Positions 47,701 to 61,030 of a DNA stretch of 64,000 nt are shown here, in pieces (the stretch's first letter is position 1; each line of letters begins with the position of its first letter). Source of the stretch: Paulownia fortunei (Eukaryota; Streptophyta; Magnoliopsida; Lamiales; Paulowniaceae); NCBI GenBank assembly GCA_019321725.1, contig CM033108.1, positions 13,782,060 through 13,846,059 on the forward strand, read 5' to 3'. The notes below the pieces were generated by a model. The model did not search any database. It was not told the DNA's origin and was given only the letters and a program-made list of their open reading frames with translations. The translations under genes and the position numbers were made by a program.

Positions 47701-49380
47701 TTATTAGTCCAACAATTAATGATGCTCCATCATTGTCATCATTAAATGATATGAACCTCACAATGAAAAATAAGACCCCAAATATCCTTAAGTATATTTT
47801 TTTTCCTAGGATCGTCTTAATTCAAATTCACAATCTTGCAAGAACAATGTCCTTGACACATTAACTATTAAAATCTAATAAGAAACTTGGGCAGACGCCA
47901 CACCCAAGACGAGAAAGACTGTGAGTGATAGGTTTATGATGAACGCCGTCAGAAGAATCTGAACAAGATGAAAATAGTTCCTTGAAGAACCAAAGAGGAA
48001 AACTCTCACAAATGTTATTTGAATCTTGAAACATTTTCTATTAGGATTACTTTGTTTTACGAAGCCGAATTACTAAATAAGTTAAAAAGAAAATAAACCA
48101 AATACTAAACAACTAATCCTGTACAATCAAAAATGAAAAATGTTCAATATTATAAAAATAAAATAAGAAATGTCATTCCTTACAATCACGAAAGTAAACA
48201 GCGATTTATTGTCTTGAAAACAGGCAAGTAATTTGCTGTTTATTGCAGAGTCTTTGCTTGGTAACAGCATACTGAAAATTGGCATATTTGCAAGCTTTCT
48301 TCATTTCCCCAATCAATCAATATAGTGAAATTGATAAATTGAAAAGCTTTCCTTAATCACATTGGCTAGCCAATGATTTTGTTTTGCACCTATCTTAAAT
48401 TGCATCATATTAGAACCAACAATAACATGCAATGGATCATTTGATGATGCTCCATTATTCTCATCGTTAAAACATACGAACCTCACAATGAAAAATTAGA
48501 CCCGAAGATTCATAAGAGATTTTTCCTGGGATCGTCTTTATTCATCTTCACAATCTTGTAAGAAAAAAGTCTTTGACCCATTATCTACTAAAAGATAAGA
48601 AACAAGGGTATAAGAAATTTGGGTAGACGCCACACTCAAGATAGATGAGAAAGATTGTGAGCGATAGGTCAAGGATGAAGGGTACAAAAAGAATTTTGAT
48701 AAGTTAAGAAAATAGTTCTTTGAAAAACCAATGATCAAAACTCTCACAAATATTATTTCAGCCTTGAATCATTCTCTATTAGGATTACTTTGTTCTATAA
48801 AGCTGAATTATTAAAAATAACCTAAAAAGAAAATAAATCAAATCCTAGACAACTAACCCTTTCAAGATATAAAGTAAAATATCCAATAATAAGAATAGAG
48901 AATAAGAAAGGCCAATCCTTACAATCGCGAAAGTAATGGCAATTAATTGTGCTGAAAAGTTTTCAAGAAGAATAAAGATAGCTAATCCCTCAGAATCAAT
49001 CAAGAAAGTAAAGGACGATTAGTGTTTTGAAAATAGGCAAGTAATTTACCCTTTATTGCAGAGTCTTTATTTGATAAATACTTGCAGAAATTGCAAAATT
49101 GCCGGCTTTCCTCTTGCGCAAATTAATAAATATGCTGAAATTGACAAATTGAAAAGCTTTCCTTAATGACATTGACAACTAATGATCTATTTGGGACCCA
49201 TCTTAAATTGCAACAATCAATCCCGAATCTAATGAATCAGCCTATTAGTTGCATCTTTATACCTTTTAGCCCTTGTCGTTATTATTAGTCCAACAATTAA
49301 TGATGCTCCATCATTGTCATCATTAAATGATATGAACCTCACAATGAAAAATAAGACCCCAATATCCTTAAGTATATTTT
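41739..49380 (-). repeat. Satellite array block, type IV, highly homogeneous units
   Basis: B starts at about 42129, 43716, 45308, 46890 and 48479, and A at about 42994, 44581, 46168, 47755 and 49336, a period of about 1.58-1.59 kb. Neighbouring units are nearly identical and share private variants such as 'gaagggtacaaaaag', 'aacgccgtcagaag', 'tttgttctataaagc' and 'ctttcaagatataaag'. The same 69-codon minus-strand frame recurs in register in most units only because the units are copies. No gene is present. Confidence 0.93.
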
Positions 49381-51765
49381 TTTCCTAGGATCGTCTTAAT
49401 TCAAATTCACAATCTTGCAAGAACAATGACCTTGACACATTAACTATTAAAATCTAATAAGAAACTTGGGCAGACGCCACACCCAAGACGAGAAAGACTG
49501 TGAGTGATAGGTTTATGATGAACGCCATCAGAAGAATCTTAACAAGATGAAAATAGTTCCTTGAAGAACCAAAGAGGAAAACTCTCACAAATGTTATTTG
49601 AATCTTGAAACATTTTCTATTAGGATTACTTTGTTTTACGAAGCCGAATTACTAAATAAGTTAAAAAGAAAATAAACAACAAATACTTAAACAACTAATC
49701 CTGTACAATAAAAATGTAAAAATGTTCAAGAATTATAAAAATAAATATAAGAAATGCCATTCCCTTACAAATCACGAAAGTAAACAGCGATTTAATTGTC
49801 TTGAAAACAGGCAAAGTAATTTGCTGTTTATTCTATAAGAAAAAAGTCTTTGACCCATTATCTACTAATTAGAATGAGAAAGATTGTGAGCGACAGGTCA
49901 AGGATGAAGGCTAAAAAATTATTTTGATAAGTTAAGAAAATAGTTCCTTGAAAAACCAATGATCAAAACTCTCACAAATATTATTTAAGCCTTGAATCAT
50001 TCTCTATTAGGATTACTTTGTTCTATAAAGCTGAATTATTAAAAATAACCTAAAAAGAAAATAAATCAAATCCTAGACAACTAACCCTTTCAAGATATAA
50101 AGTAAATATCCAATAATAAGAATAGAGAATAAGAAAGGCCAATCCCTTACAATCGCGAAAGTAATGGCAATTAATGTGCCTGAAAAGTTTTCAGAGAAAT
50201 AAAGATAGCTAATCCCTCATAATCAATCAAGAAAGTAAAGGACGATTAGTGTCTTGAAAATAGGCAGTAATTTACCCTTTATTGTAGAGTCTTTATTTGA
50301 TGAAATACTTCAGAAATTTGCAAATTTGTCGGCTTCCCTCTTGCCCAAATTAATAAATATGCTGAAATTGACAAATTGAAAAGCTTTCCTTAATGACATT
50401 GACAACTAATGATCTTATTGGGACCCATCTTAAATTGCAACATATTAGAATCAACCCGAATCTAATGAATCAGCCCATTAGGTTGCATCTTTATACGTTT
50501 TAGCCCTTGTCGTTATTATTAGTCCAACAATTAATGATGCTCCATTATTGTCATCATTAAATGATATGAACCTCACAATGAAAAATGAGACCCCAAATAT
50601 CCTTAAGTATATTTTTTTTCTAGGATCGTCTTAATTCAAATTCACAATCTTGCAAGAACAATGACCTTGACACATTAACTATTAAAATCTAATAAGAAAC
50701 TTGGGCAGACGCCACACCAAGACAAGAAAGACTATGAGTGATAGGTTTATGATGAACGCCATCAGAAGAATCTTAACAAGATGAAAATAGTTCTTTGAAG
50801 AACCAAGAGACGAAAACTCTCACAAATGTTATTTGAATCTTGAAACATTTTCTATTAGGATTACTTTCTTTTTAAAAAGAAATAAACCAAAATTACTAAA
50901 CAACTAATCCTGTACAATAAAAAATGTAAAATGTTCAAGATTATAAAAATAAAATAAGAAATGCATTCCCTTACAATCACGAAAGTAAACAGCGATTAAT
51001 TGTCTTGAAAACAGGCAAGTAATTTGCTGTTTATTCTATAAGAAAAAGTCTTTGACCCATTATCTACTAATAGATGAGAAAGATTGTGAGCGATAGGTCA
51101 AGGATGAAGGCTACAAAAAGAATTTTGATAAGTTAAGAAAATAGTTCCTTGAAAACCCAATGATCAAAACTCTCACAAATACTATTTAAGCCTTGAATCA
51201 TTCTCTATTAGGATTACTTTGTTCTATAAAGCTGAATTATTAAAAATAACCTAAAAAGAAAATAAATCAAATCCTAGACAACTAACCCTTTCAAGATATA
51301 AAGTAAATATCCAATAATAAGAATAGAGAATAAGAAAGGCCAATCCCTTACTATCGCGAAAGTAATGGCAATTAATTGTGCCGAAAGTTTTCAGAGAATA
51401 AAGATAGCTAATCCTCATAATCAATCAAGAAAGTAAAGGACGATTAGTGTTTGAAAATAGGCAAGTAATTTACCCTTTATTTAGAGTCTTTATTTGATGA
51501 ATACTTTCAGTAATTTGCAAATTTGCCGGCTTCCCTCTTGCCCAAATTAATAAATATGCTGAAATTGACAAATTGAAAAGGTTTCCTTAATGACATTGAC
51601 AACTAATGATCTTATTTGGGACCCATCTTAAATTGCAACATATTAGAATCAACCCGAATCTAATGAATCAGCCTATTAGGTACATCTTTATACGTTTTAG
51701 CCCTTGTCGTTATTATTAGTCCAACAATTAATGATGCTCCATTATTGTCATCATTAAATGATATG
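49381..51765 (-). repeat. Two shortened satellite units (about 1.23 and 1.20 kb)
   Basis: A starts at about 49336, 50570 and 51766. In both units the A half jumps at 'gctgtttattctataagaaa' (about 49830 and 51033) into B sequence, losing the rest of A and the start of B. Both also lack about 45 bp after 'cccattatctacta' within B. The identical breakpoints in two adjacent units mean the deleted unit arose once and was then duplicated. There are many additional one-base indels here. Confidence 0.88.
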
Positions 51766-54700
51766 AACCTCACAATGAAAAATGAGACCCCAAATATCCT
51801 TAAGTATATTTTTTTTTCTAGGATCGTCTTAATTCAAATTCACAATCTTGCAAGAACAATGACCTTGACACATTAACTATTAAAATCTAATAAGAAAACT
51901 TGGGCAGACGCCACACCCAAGACGAGAAAGACTGTGAGTGATAGGTTTTATGATGAACGCCATCAGAAGAATCTTAACAAGATGAAAATAGTTCCTTTGA
52001 AGAACCAAAGAGGAAAACTCTCACAAATGTTATTTGAATCTTGAAACATTTTCTATTAGGATTACTTTGTTTTACGAAGCCGAATTACTAAATAAGCTAA
52101 AAAAGAAAATAAACCAAATACAAAACAACTAATCCTATAGAATCAAAAATGTAAAATGTTCAATATTATAAAAATAAATTAAGAAATGTCATTCACTTAC
52201 AATCACGAAAGTAAACAGCGATTTATTATCTTGAAAACAGGCAAGTAATTTACTGTTTATTGTAGAGTCTTTGCTTGGTAACAGCATACTGAAAATTGGC
52301 ATATTTGCAAGCTTTCTTCATTCCCCAATCAATCAATATAGTGAAATTGATAAATTGAAAAGCTTTCCTTAATGACATTGGCTAGCCAGTGATCTCGTTT
52401 TGCACCTATCTTAAATTGCATCATATTAGAACCAACAATAACATGCAATGGATCATTTGATGATGCTCCATTATTCTCAATGTTAAAACATACGAACCTC
52501 ACAATGAAAAATTAGACCCGAAGATTCATAAGAGATTTTTCCTGGGATCGTCTTTATTCATCTTCACAATCTTGTTAGAAAAAGTCTTTGACCCATTATC
52601 TACTAAAAGATAAGAAACAAGGGTATAAGAAATTTGGGTAGACGCACACTCAAGATAGATGAGAAAGATTGTGAGCGATAGGTCAAGGATGAAGGCTACA
52701 AAAAGAATTTTGATAAGTTAAGAAAATAGTTCTTTGAAAAACCAATGATCAAAACTCTCACAAATATTATTTCAGCCTTGAATCATTCTCTATTAGGATT
52801 ACTTTGTTGTATAAAGCTGAATTATTAAAAATAACCTAAAAAAAAAAAAAAATCAAATCCTAGACAACTAACCCTTTCAAGATATATAAGTAAAATATCC
52901 AATAATAAGAATAGAGAATAAGAAAGGCAATCCCTTACAATCGCGAAAGTAATGGCAATTAATTGTGCTGAAAAGTTTTCAAGGAGAATAAAGATAGCTA
53001 ATCCCTCATAATCAATCAAGAAAGTAAAGGACGATTAGTGTCTTGAAAATAGGCAAGTAATTTACCCTTTATTGTAGAGTCTTTATTTGATGAATACTTG
53101 CAGAAATTTGCAAATTTGCCGGCTTTCCTCTTGCCCAAATTAATAAATATGCTGAAATTGACAAATTGAAAAGCTTTCCTTAATGACATTGACAACTAAT
53201 GATCTTATTTGGGACCCATCTTAAATTGCAACATATTAGAATCAACCGAATCTAATGAATCAGCCTATTAGTTGCATCTTTATACCTTTTAGCCCTTGTC
53301 GTTATTATTAGTCAAACAATTAATGATGCTCCATCATTGTCATCATTAAATGATATGAACCTCACAATGAAAAATAAGACCCCAAATATCCTTAAGTATA
53401 TTTTTTTTCTTGGATCGTCTTAATTCAAATTCACAATCTTGCAAGAACAATGTCCTTGACACATTAACTATTAAAATCTAATAAGAAACTTGGGCAGACG
53501 CCACACCCAAGACGAGAAAGACTGTGAGTGATAGGTTTATGATGAACGCCGTCAGAAGAATCTGAACAAGATGAAAATAGTTCCTTGAAGAACCAAAGAG
53601 GAAAACTCTCACAAATGTTATTTGAATCTTGAAACATTTTCTATTAGGATTACTTTGTTTTACGAAGCCGAATTACTAAATAAGTTAACAAGAAAATAAA
53701 CCAAATACTAAACAACTAATCCTGTACAATCAAAAATGAAAAATGTTCAATATTATAAAAATAAAATAAGAAATGTCATTCCCTTACAATCACGAAAGTA
53801 AACAGCGATTTATTGTCTTGAAAACAGGCAAGTAATTTGCTGTTTATTGCAGAGTCTTTGCTTGGTAACAGCATACTAAAAATTGGCATATTTGCAAGCT
53901 TTCTTCATTCCCCAATCAATCAATATAGTGAAATTGATAAATTGAAAAGCTTTCCTTAATCACATTGGCTAGCCAATGATTTCGTTTTGCACCTATCTTA
54001 AATTGCATCATATTAGAACCAACAATAACATGCAATGGATCCTTTGATGATGCTCCGTTATTCTCATTGTTAAAACATACGAACCTCACAATGAAAAATT
54101 AGACCCGAAGATTCATAAGAGATTTTTCCTGGGATCGTCTTTATTCATCTTCACAATCTTGTAAGAAAAAAGTCTTTGACCCATTATCTACTAAAAGATA
54201 AGAAACAAGGGTATAAGAAATTTGGGTAGACGCCACACTCAAGATAGATGAGAAAGATTGTGAGCGATAGGTCAAGGATGAAGGGTACAAAAAGAATTTT
54301 GATAAGTTAAGAAAATAGTTCTTTGAAAAACCAATGATCAAAACTCTCACAAATATTATTTCAACCTTGAATCATTCTCTATTAGGATTACTTTGTTGTA
54401 TAAAGCTGAATTATTAAAAATAACCTAAAAAGAAAATAAATCAAATCCTAGACAACTAACCATTTCAAGATATAAAGTAAAATATCCAATAATAAGAATA
54501 GAGAATAAGAAAGGCCAATCCCTTACAATCGCGAAAGTAATGGCAATTAATTGTGCTGAAAAGTTTTCAAAGAGAATAAAGATAGCTAATCCCTCATAAT
54601 CAATCGAGAAAGTAAAGGACGATTAGTGTCTTGAAAATAGGCAGTAATTTACCCTTTATTGTAGAGTCTTTATTTGATGAACAGTTGCAGAAATTTGCAA

Positions 54701-57617
54701 ATTTGCCGGCTTCGCTCTTGCCCAAATTAATAAATATGCTGAAATTGACAAATTGAAAAGCTTTCCTTAATGACATTGACAACTAATGATCTTATTTTGG
54801 ACCCATCTTAAATTGCAACATATTAGAATCAACCCGAATCTAATGAATCAGCCTATTAGTTGCATCTTTATACCTTTTAGCCCTTGTCGTTATTATTAGT
54901 CCAACAATTAATGATGCTCCATTATTGTCATCATTAAATGATATGAACCTCACAATGAAAAATGAGACCCCAAATATTCTTAAGTATATTTTTTTTCCTA
55001 GGATCGTCTTTATTCAAATTCACAATCTTGCAAGAACAATGTCCTTGACACATTAACTATTAAAATCTAATAAGAAACTTGGGCAGACGCCACACCCAAG
55101 ATGAGAAAGACTGTGAGTGATAGGTTTATGATGAACGCCGTCAGAAGAATCTGAACAAGATGAAAATAGTTCCTTGAAGAACCAAAGAGGAAAACTCTCA
55201 CAAATGTTATTTGAATCTTGAAACATTTTCTATTAGAGATTACTTTGTTTTACGAAGCCGAATTACTAAATAAGTTAAAAGAAAATAAACCAAATACTAA
55301 ACAACTAATCCTGTACAATAAAAAATGTAAAATGTTCAAGATTATAAAAATAAAATAAGAAATGTCATTCCCTTACAATCACGAAAGTAAACAGCGATTA
55401 ATTATCTTGAAAACAGGCAAGTAATTTGCTGTTTATTGCAGAGTCTTTGCTTGGTAACAGCATACTGAAAATTGGCATATTTGCAAGCTTTCTTCATTCC
55501 CCAATCAATCAATATAGTGAAATTGATAAATTGAAAAGCTTTCCTTAATGACATTGGCTAGCCAATGATTTCGTTTTGCACCTATCTTAAATTGCATCAT
55601 ATTAGAACCAACAATAAAATGTAATGGATCATTTGATGATGCTCCATTATTCTCATCGTTAAAACATAAGAACCTCACAATGAAAAATTAGACCCGAAGA
55701 TTCATAAGAGATTTTTCCTGGGATCGTCTTTATTCATCTTCACAATCTTGTAAGAAAAAAGTCTTTGACCCATTATCTACTAAAAGATAAGAAACAAGGG
55801 TATAAGAAATTTGGGTAGACGCCACACTCAAGATAGATGAGAAAGATTGTGAGCGATAGGTCAAGGATGAAGGCTACAAAAAGAATTTTGATAAGTTAAG
55901 AAAATAGTTCTTTGAAAAACCAATGATCAAAACTCTCACAAATATTATTTCAGCCTTGAATCATTCTCTATTAGGATTACTTTGTTTTATAAAGCTGAAT
56001 TATTAAAAATAACCTAAAAAGAAAATAAATCAAATCCTAGACAATTAACCCTTTCAAGATATAAAGTAAAATATGCAATAATAAGAATAGAGAATAAGAA
56101 AGGCCAATCCCTTACAATCGCGAAAGTAATGGCAATTAATTGTCTGAAAAGTTTTCAAAGAGAATAAAGATAGCTAATCCCTCATAATCAATCAAGAAAG
56201 TAAAGGACGATTAGTGTCTTGAAAATAGGCAAGGTAATTTACCCTTTATTGTAGAGTCTTTATTTGATGAATACTTGCAGAAATTTGCAAATTTGCCGGC
56301 TTCCCTCTTGCCTAAATTAATAATATGCTGAAATTGACAAATTGAAAAGCTTTCCTTAATGGCATTGACACTAATGATCTTATTTTGGACCCATCTTAAA
56401 TTGAACATATTAGAATCAACCCGAATCTAATGAATCAGCCTATTAGGTGCATCTTTATACCTATATAGTGAAATTGATAAATTGAAAAGCTTTCCTTAAT
56501 CACATTGGCTACAATGATTTCGTTTTGCACCTATCTTAAATTGCATCATATAGAACCAACAATAACATGCAATGGATCATTTGATGATGCTCCATTATTC
56601 TCATCGTTAAAACATACGAACCTCACAATGAAAAATTAGACCCGAAGATTCATAAGAGATTTTTCCTGGGATCGCCTTTATTCATCTTCACAATCTTATA
56701 AGAAAAAAGTCTTTGACCCATTATCTACTAAAAGATAAGAAACAAGGGTATAAGAAATTGGGTAGACGCCACACTCAAGATAGATGAGAAAGATTGTGAG
56801 TGATAGGTCAAGGATGAAGGGTACAAAAAGAATTTTGATAAGTTAAGAAAATAGTTCTTTGAAAAACCAATGATCAAAACTCTCACAAATCTTATTTCAG
56901 CCTTGAATCATTCTCTATTAGGATTACTTTGTTTTATAAAGCTGAATTATTAAAAATAACCTAAAAAGAAAATAAATCAAAATCCTGGACAACTAACCCT
57001 TTCAATCAATAAAGTAAAATGTCCAATAATAAGAATAGAGAATAAGAAAGGCCAATCCCTTACAATCGCGAAAGTAATGGCAATTAATTGTCCTGAAAAG
57101 TTTTCAAAGAGAATAAGGATAGCTAATTTCTCAGACTCAATCAAAAAAGTAAAGGGCGATTAGTGTTTTGAAAATAGGCAAGTAATTTACCTTTTATTGC
57201 AGAGTCTTTATTTGATGAATACTAGCAGAAATTTGCAAATTTGTAGGCTTCACTCTTGCGCAAATTAATAAATATGCTAAAATTGACAAATTGAAAAGCT
57301 TTCCTTAATGACATTGACAACTAATGATCTTATTTTGGACTCATCTTAAATTGTAACATATTAGAATCAACCAGAATCTAATGAATCAGCCTATTAGGTG
57401 CATCTTTATACCTATTAGCCATTGTCGTTATTATTAGTCCAACAATTAATGATGCTCCATTGTTGTCATCCTTAAATGATATGAACCTCACAATGAAAAA
57501 ATGAGACCCCAAATATCCTTAAGTATATTTTTTTTTCCTAGGATCGTCTTAATTCAAATTCACAATCTTGCAAGAACAATGACCTTGACACATTAACTAT
57601 TAAAATCTAATAAGAAA
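51766..57617 (-). repeat. Satellite array block, type IV, remainder
   Basis: A starts at about 51766, 53360, 54951 and 57486, and B at about 52494, 54085, 55671 and 56618. The two successive B starts at 55671 and 56618 result from a deletion at about 56462, where 'catctttatacc' (late B) joins 'tatatagtgaaattg' (late A). No gene is present. The array stops after 'aaatctaataagaaac', 131 bp into an A half, where the second retroelement begins. Confidence 0.92.
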
Positions 57618-59745
57618 CATGCATTAGTACATGAAATATGAGATCAAACTTTCATTTCTTGATTTAACATATTCCTTAAGTGCCTTTTTGCAGTGAAAAG
57701 CTCGGTATCTCGGTTAAGGAAGATTGATGTGTTGAATGGCCATGAAATGAATTATTTGTATTGCTCCATACTAGTTATATGCTAAAGTGATTAATTGCCT
57801 AAATATTTACTTGAAATATGTTACATTGGCTAAGAACTAAAAGTATGCACAATGGTGCACTTTGATTGGTTGGTTGACTAGGTGCATAAAAACCATTCTA
57901 AACCGCGTTGCACTTGATTATAACACCAAAGCATCAATTTTTGTCATCTCCTTAGCCCATGAATGTGGCTTTTGGCATGAGAAGACACCAAGCATGATGC
58001 AACCAATAATCACCCTCCTCTTACCTCTCTTTGAAAGGTCAAAGAAATCATTTTCATCCATATTTCTTGTGGAAGCACCTCAAAAATGACCAGCCCTTAT
58101 TCTCCTAAGTTTCTCCAAATTTCTACACTCTCATACTCACAAAATTTGAATTCAATCCATAGGAATCCATAGAACACAAGCTAGAACAAGTTTCCATCCT
58201 TTTAAGCTTGAAAACCGTTGATTTTGAAGCTTAAATCCAACTTAATCAAGGTATATTCTTTTTCAATATTTCTTATGATGAATTTGTAGTATCTTGGATG
58301 GTTACATGTTTTAGTATGCTTTTGTATGATTGAAAACTTAAGTAAGTTACACTTGAAGCCAAAACCAAGCTAGTTAAGCTAATTTTTAGCAAAATTGATA
58401 GTCTTGTGAAATTGTTTAATTTACTTGTTTCTATTGATTTTGTAATGCTTATATTGTGTTTGGAAGTTTCTTTGAATGATTGAAAACAATAGCAATTAGT
58501 TTGCTTAATTGAAGGTTAGAATCAAGTTTACGTCATTTTAATTCGGATTGTGTTCATGTTTTAGGGGCTGCCCTAATAATTATGTTTGAATTATTAGTTA
58601 TTTAATGGCTGCCCTAATGTTTAATGTCTTGAATTAGTAGTAAAATAAATATGGAGTATGCATTGTTTTTAAGGTTATGTAATTGATATGTAATTCTTTA
58701 CAAAAGATTGAAAAGTGTATATAAACTTTAACTAGAATAGACTAAATGATTTATAAAAAGGATATTAAATGGTACATGATTTGATTATGTTAGGCCTTTA
58801 ACACATCCTATCTTCCAAAGAGATTGGCCTTTTCACCTAGCACAAAGTGGACTTGAGGTAAGTTGAAGCTTTCATTTGGTGTATCACAAGAATCATATAA
58901 TGTTTGTTCATGTTTTAATTTGATTGTTGTTGTTTGTCAAATGATGTAATGTTTGATGCATTTATGGTTTATGAAGTATGAACTATTAAGAATATAATGA
59001 GGTTTTTGAAAAGGAAGTATGGTACTTGATTGATGGTCGGGTAGACAAGGGACGCGGGAGGGACCAGCGGACCCAACAAATGGTGGCAAATACTTGAGGT
59101 TGAAAAACCGGTATAGGAAAGCCACAATGAATGAGATAGAATATGGCTAATACCTGAGGTTGAAAGACCAAGTATGGAAACCCCGTATTAGTTCTCTTAT
59201 TGGCCAATCATTATGAACAGGTTCCGAAAACTATGGTCTATCGCTATTAGTTAGGTACCACACTTCAAGGGCCCTAAAGAATGATTTATGAATGAAAGTT
59301 ATTAAATAGAATATTGCATTTAATAATTTATGAGATGTGCATATATGTTATTTGTTATTGCATCAGTTTCATCTTACTAAGCCTTTAGCTCATTACATTC
59401 ATGTGATGCAGGTGGAAATGTACAGGTTTAGAGGTTGACTGAGTCTCTAGAGCGGCCAGACAGAGATTTGTTCATATGCCATGCTTCAACCTGTTTTATA
59501 GTTTATTTTGAAAACTCTGTTTTATTTTTAAATAAGCCGCTCTGTTATGGTTTTCTAAACAGATGTACTCAGTTTTGATATATGTATATGGTGTGTTTAA
59601 AATGATTCAAGTTCTTTCTCTTATAGCTAAAAATAGGAACTTTTATTAAAAAAAACAAAACTCTAGTAAAGATGAAAAATTAACATTTCTTGACTTAACT
59701 GTATCAGCTTGTTTAGGCTCTGCAGTTAGGTTAAGGGGTGTTACA
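57618..59745 (+). repeat. LTR of the second family, 5' end probably missing
   Basis: Ends GGGTGTTACA next to a PBS, so the right boundary is firm. The left boundary is where satellite homology ends ('aagaaac|atgcattag'). The first bases do not resemble the TGTAACACC or TGTGATACC expected opposite a TGTTACA end, hence the inferred truncation. It contains a 'ctaagcctttagctcatt' block near 59377, comparable in position to the 'ctgagcgttagctcat' block of the other family. Short frames at 57862-58089 and on the minus strand at 58937-59207 show no recognisable protein. Confidence 0.8.
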
Positions 59746-59750
59746 GTTTG

Positions 59751-59762
59751 TGGTATCAGAGC
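59751..59762 (+). other. Primer binding site, tRNA-iMet type (second family)
   Basis: TGGTATCAGAGC, five bases after the LTR end TGTTACA. Confidence 0.9.
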
Positions 59763-59964
59763 GGAAGTTTAGTCGTTCCTATAGACAGAAGAAGGCATAT
59801 GAACACATCCTGGCTGGGAAACTTGGTCAACTACTTGTTTATTTGCTTTTATGTTTATTTACTTTTATGTTCATTTGATTATATTTCATTCTATGTTATT
59901 GTCATGATTATGCATTTATTATTGGCTAATGAATGGAATGAGACTGGGCAATGCATATCAGGTC

Positions 59965-60558
59965 ATGGCACCAAAAAGGAAGACAATGGATGATCATGAG
60001 GGTAATCATAGTATGGTGGACAATTTGATTGATCTCATTCAACAACAAACTAGAATGCATGGTGAACAGATACAACAATTGCTAGATATGCAACAAAGAA
60101 CCCAAGAACAGAATCAGCGCCTTCCTCCACCACAAGCTCGACAGGATCCTTCACAGGCTGTATATGAGAAGTTTAGAAAGATGGAATCGGTTGATTTTAA
60201 TGGTGGGTCTGATCCCATGGTTGCAGAGGAATGGGTGAAATCTTTGGACACTATCTTTGACTACATGCAAATTGATGATGCTGAGAAGGTACTCTGTGCA
60301 ATTTTCTTGTTGAAGAAGGATGCTAGAACTTGGTGGGAAGGAGCTAAACTTGTAGTGAATATGGAAGAACTAACTTGGGAGAGGTTTAAAACAATCTTTT
60401 ATGATAAGTATTTCACCAGGGATGCTAGGTCACTTAGAGTAAAGGAATTCTTGGAGTTAAAACAAGGAGGGATGTCTGTATGTGATTATGTGAGAAAATT
60501 TGAACAGGGTTGCAAGTATGTACCATACATTGCCAGAGACAACAATGAGAAGATCAAT
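59965..60558 (+). pseudogene. gag: gag N-terminal part, second family
   Basis: About 198 codons open from the ATG at 59965 ([14 protein letters not shown]). The frame is also open upstream to 59929, but this start follows the leader as in related elements. A Gln-rich helix ('[20 protein letters not shown]') precedes the gag core: '[16 protein letters not shown]', '[16 protein letters not shown]', '[14 protein letters not shown]', '[20 protein letters not shown]'. Family homology ends at 'DNNEKIN', where the continuation lies on the other strand. The codons after that, to the stop at 60654, are antisense protease sequence and not protein of this family. Confidence 0.88.
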
Positions 60559-61030
60559 GCAATTGCAGGTATCCCAGAAATTAAAATAGTACCTGTGACT
60601 ATGGAAGCATCTGCATCAGCTTGTTCTTGTGTCATTGCATACACTCTCCCCTAAACTTTCCCCTGTACTATTGGGCAATCCTTTGCTATATGTCCAGGCT
60701 TTTTACACTTAAAGCAACGATTAGTACCACTATAACATTCCCCAAAATGATTCTTCCCACACTTAGTACATTTAGGCCTTTCAATTGAAGAAGAAGTCTG
60801 TCCAACTCTAGGACGCTTTTCATTCCATTGGCTTAATTTTTGCTCTCCTTTCTTCCACTGGTTTAGATTTCTTGGAGTGAATACTTGCTTCTTTTGTTGT
60901 TGGAATTTCTCAATCTCTTTCCTCATCTAAATCAGCCATCAAAGCCTTGTCCACCAGTTCTCTAAACTCTGTTACTGAAGACATTCTCACATCTCTTCTA
61001 ATTTCAGGATAAGGCCCCTCAAGAAATGAT
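60559..61030 (-). pseudogene. gag C-terminal part and protease start, second family, inverted
   Basis: On the minus strand, from 61030 downwards: 'SFLEGPYPEIRRDVRMSS', 'VTEFRELVDKALMADLDE', a one-base frameshift near 60925, then 'IEKFQQQKKQVF', knuckles CTKCGKNHFGEC and CFKCKKPGHIAKDC (both complete), a TAG near 60653, and the protease start 'TILISGIPA' before homology ends at about 60560. This is exactly the sequence that should follow the plus-strand gag at 60558. Flipping the segment would restore colinearity, so an in-place inversion is inferred. The rest of pol is absent. Confidence 0.88.

Larger units (their letters stand above)
57618..61030 (+). mobile_element. Second chromovirus-like element, truncated and internally inverted
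   Basis: LTR remnant, PBS, gag N-terminal part, then the C-terminal part of gag and start of PR on the opposite strand, then satellite. It is a different family from the element at 2466: the LTR is not alignable by eye over most of its length and the gag is similar only at domain level. About 1.1 kb of satellite is missing between its flanks (A offset about 131 to B offset about 478) and no target duplication is apparent, so both ends were probably lost by deletion. Confidence 0.85.

Noticed and set aside
57862..58089. A 75-codon plus-strand frame in the second family's LTR
   Set aside because: It lies in non-coding LTR sequence, no protein family is recognisable, and it has no matching context for expression.
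58937..59207. Overlapping minus-strand frames with repeated 'VFQPQV' in the second LTR
   Set aside because: They arise from a short direct repeat ('acttgaggttgaaa'-like) in the LTR; there is no other support.
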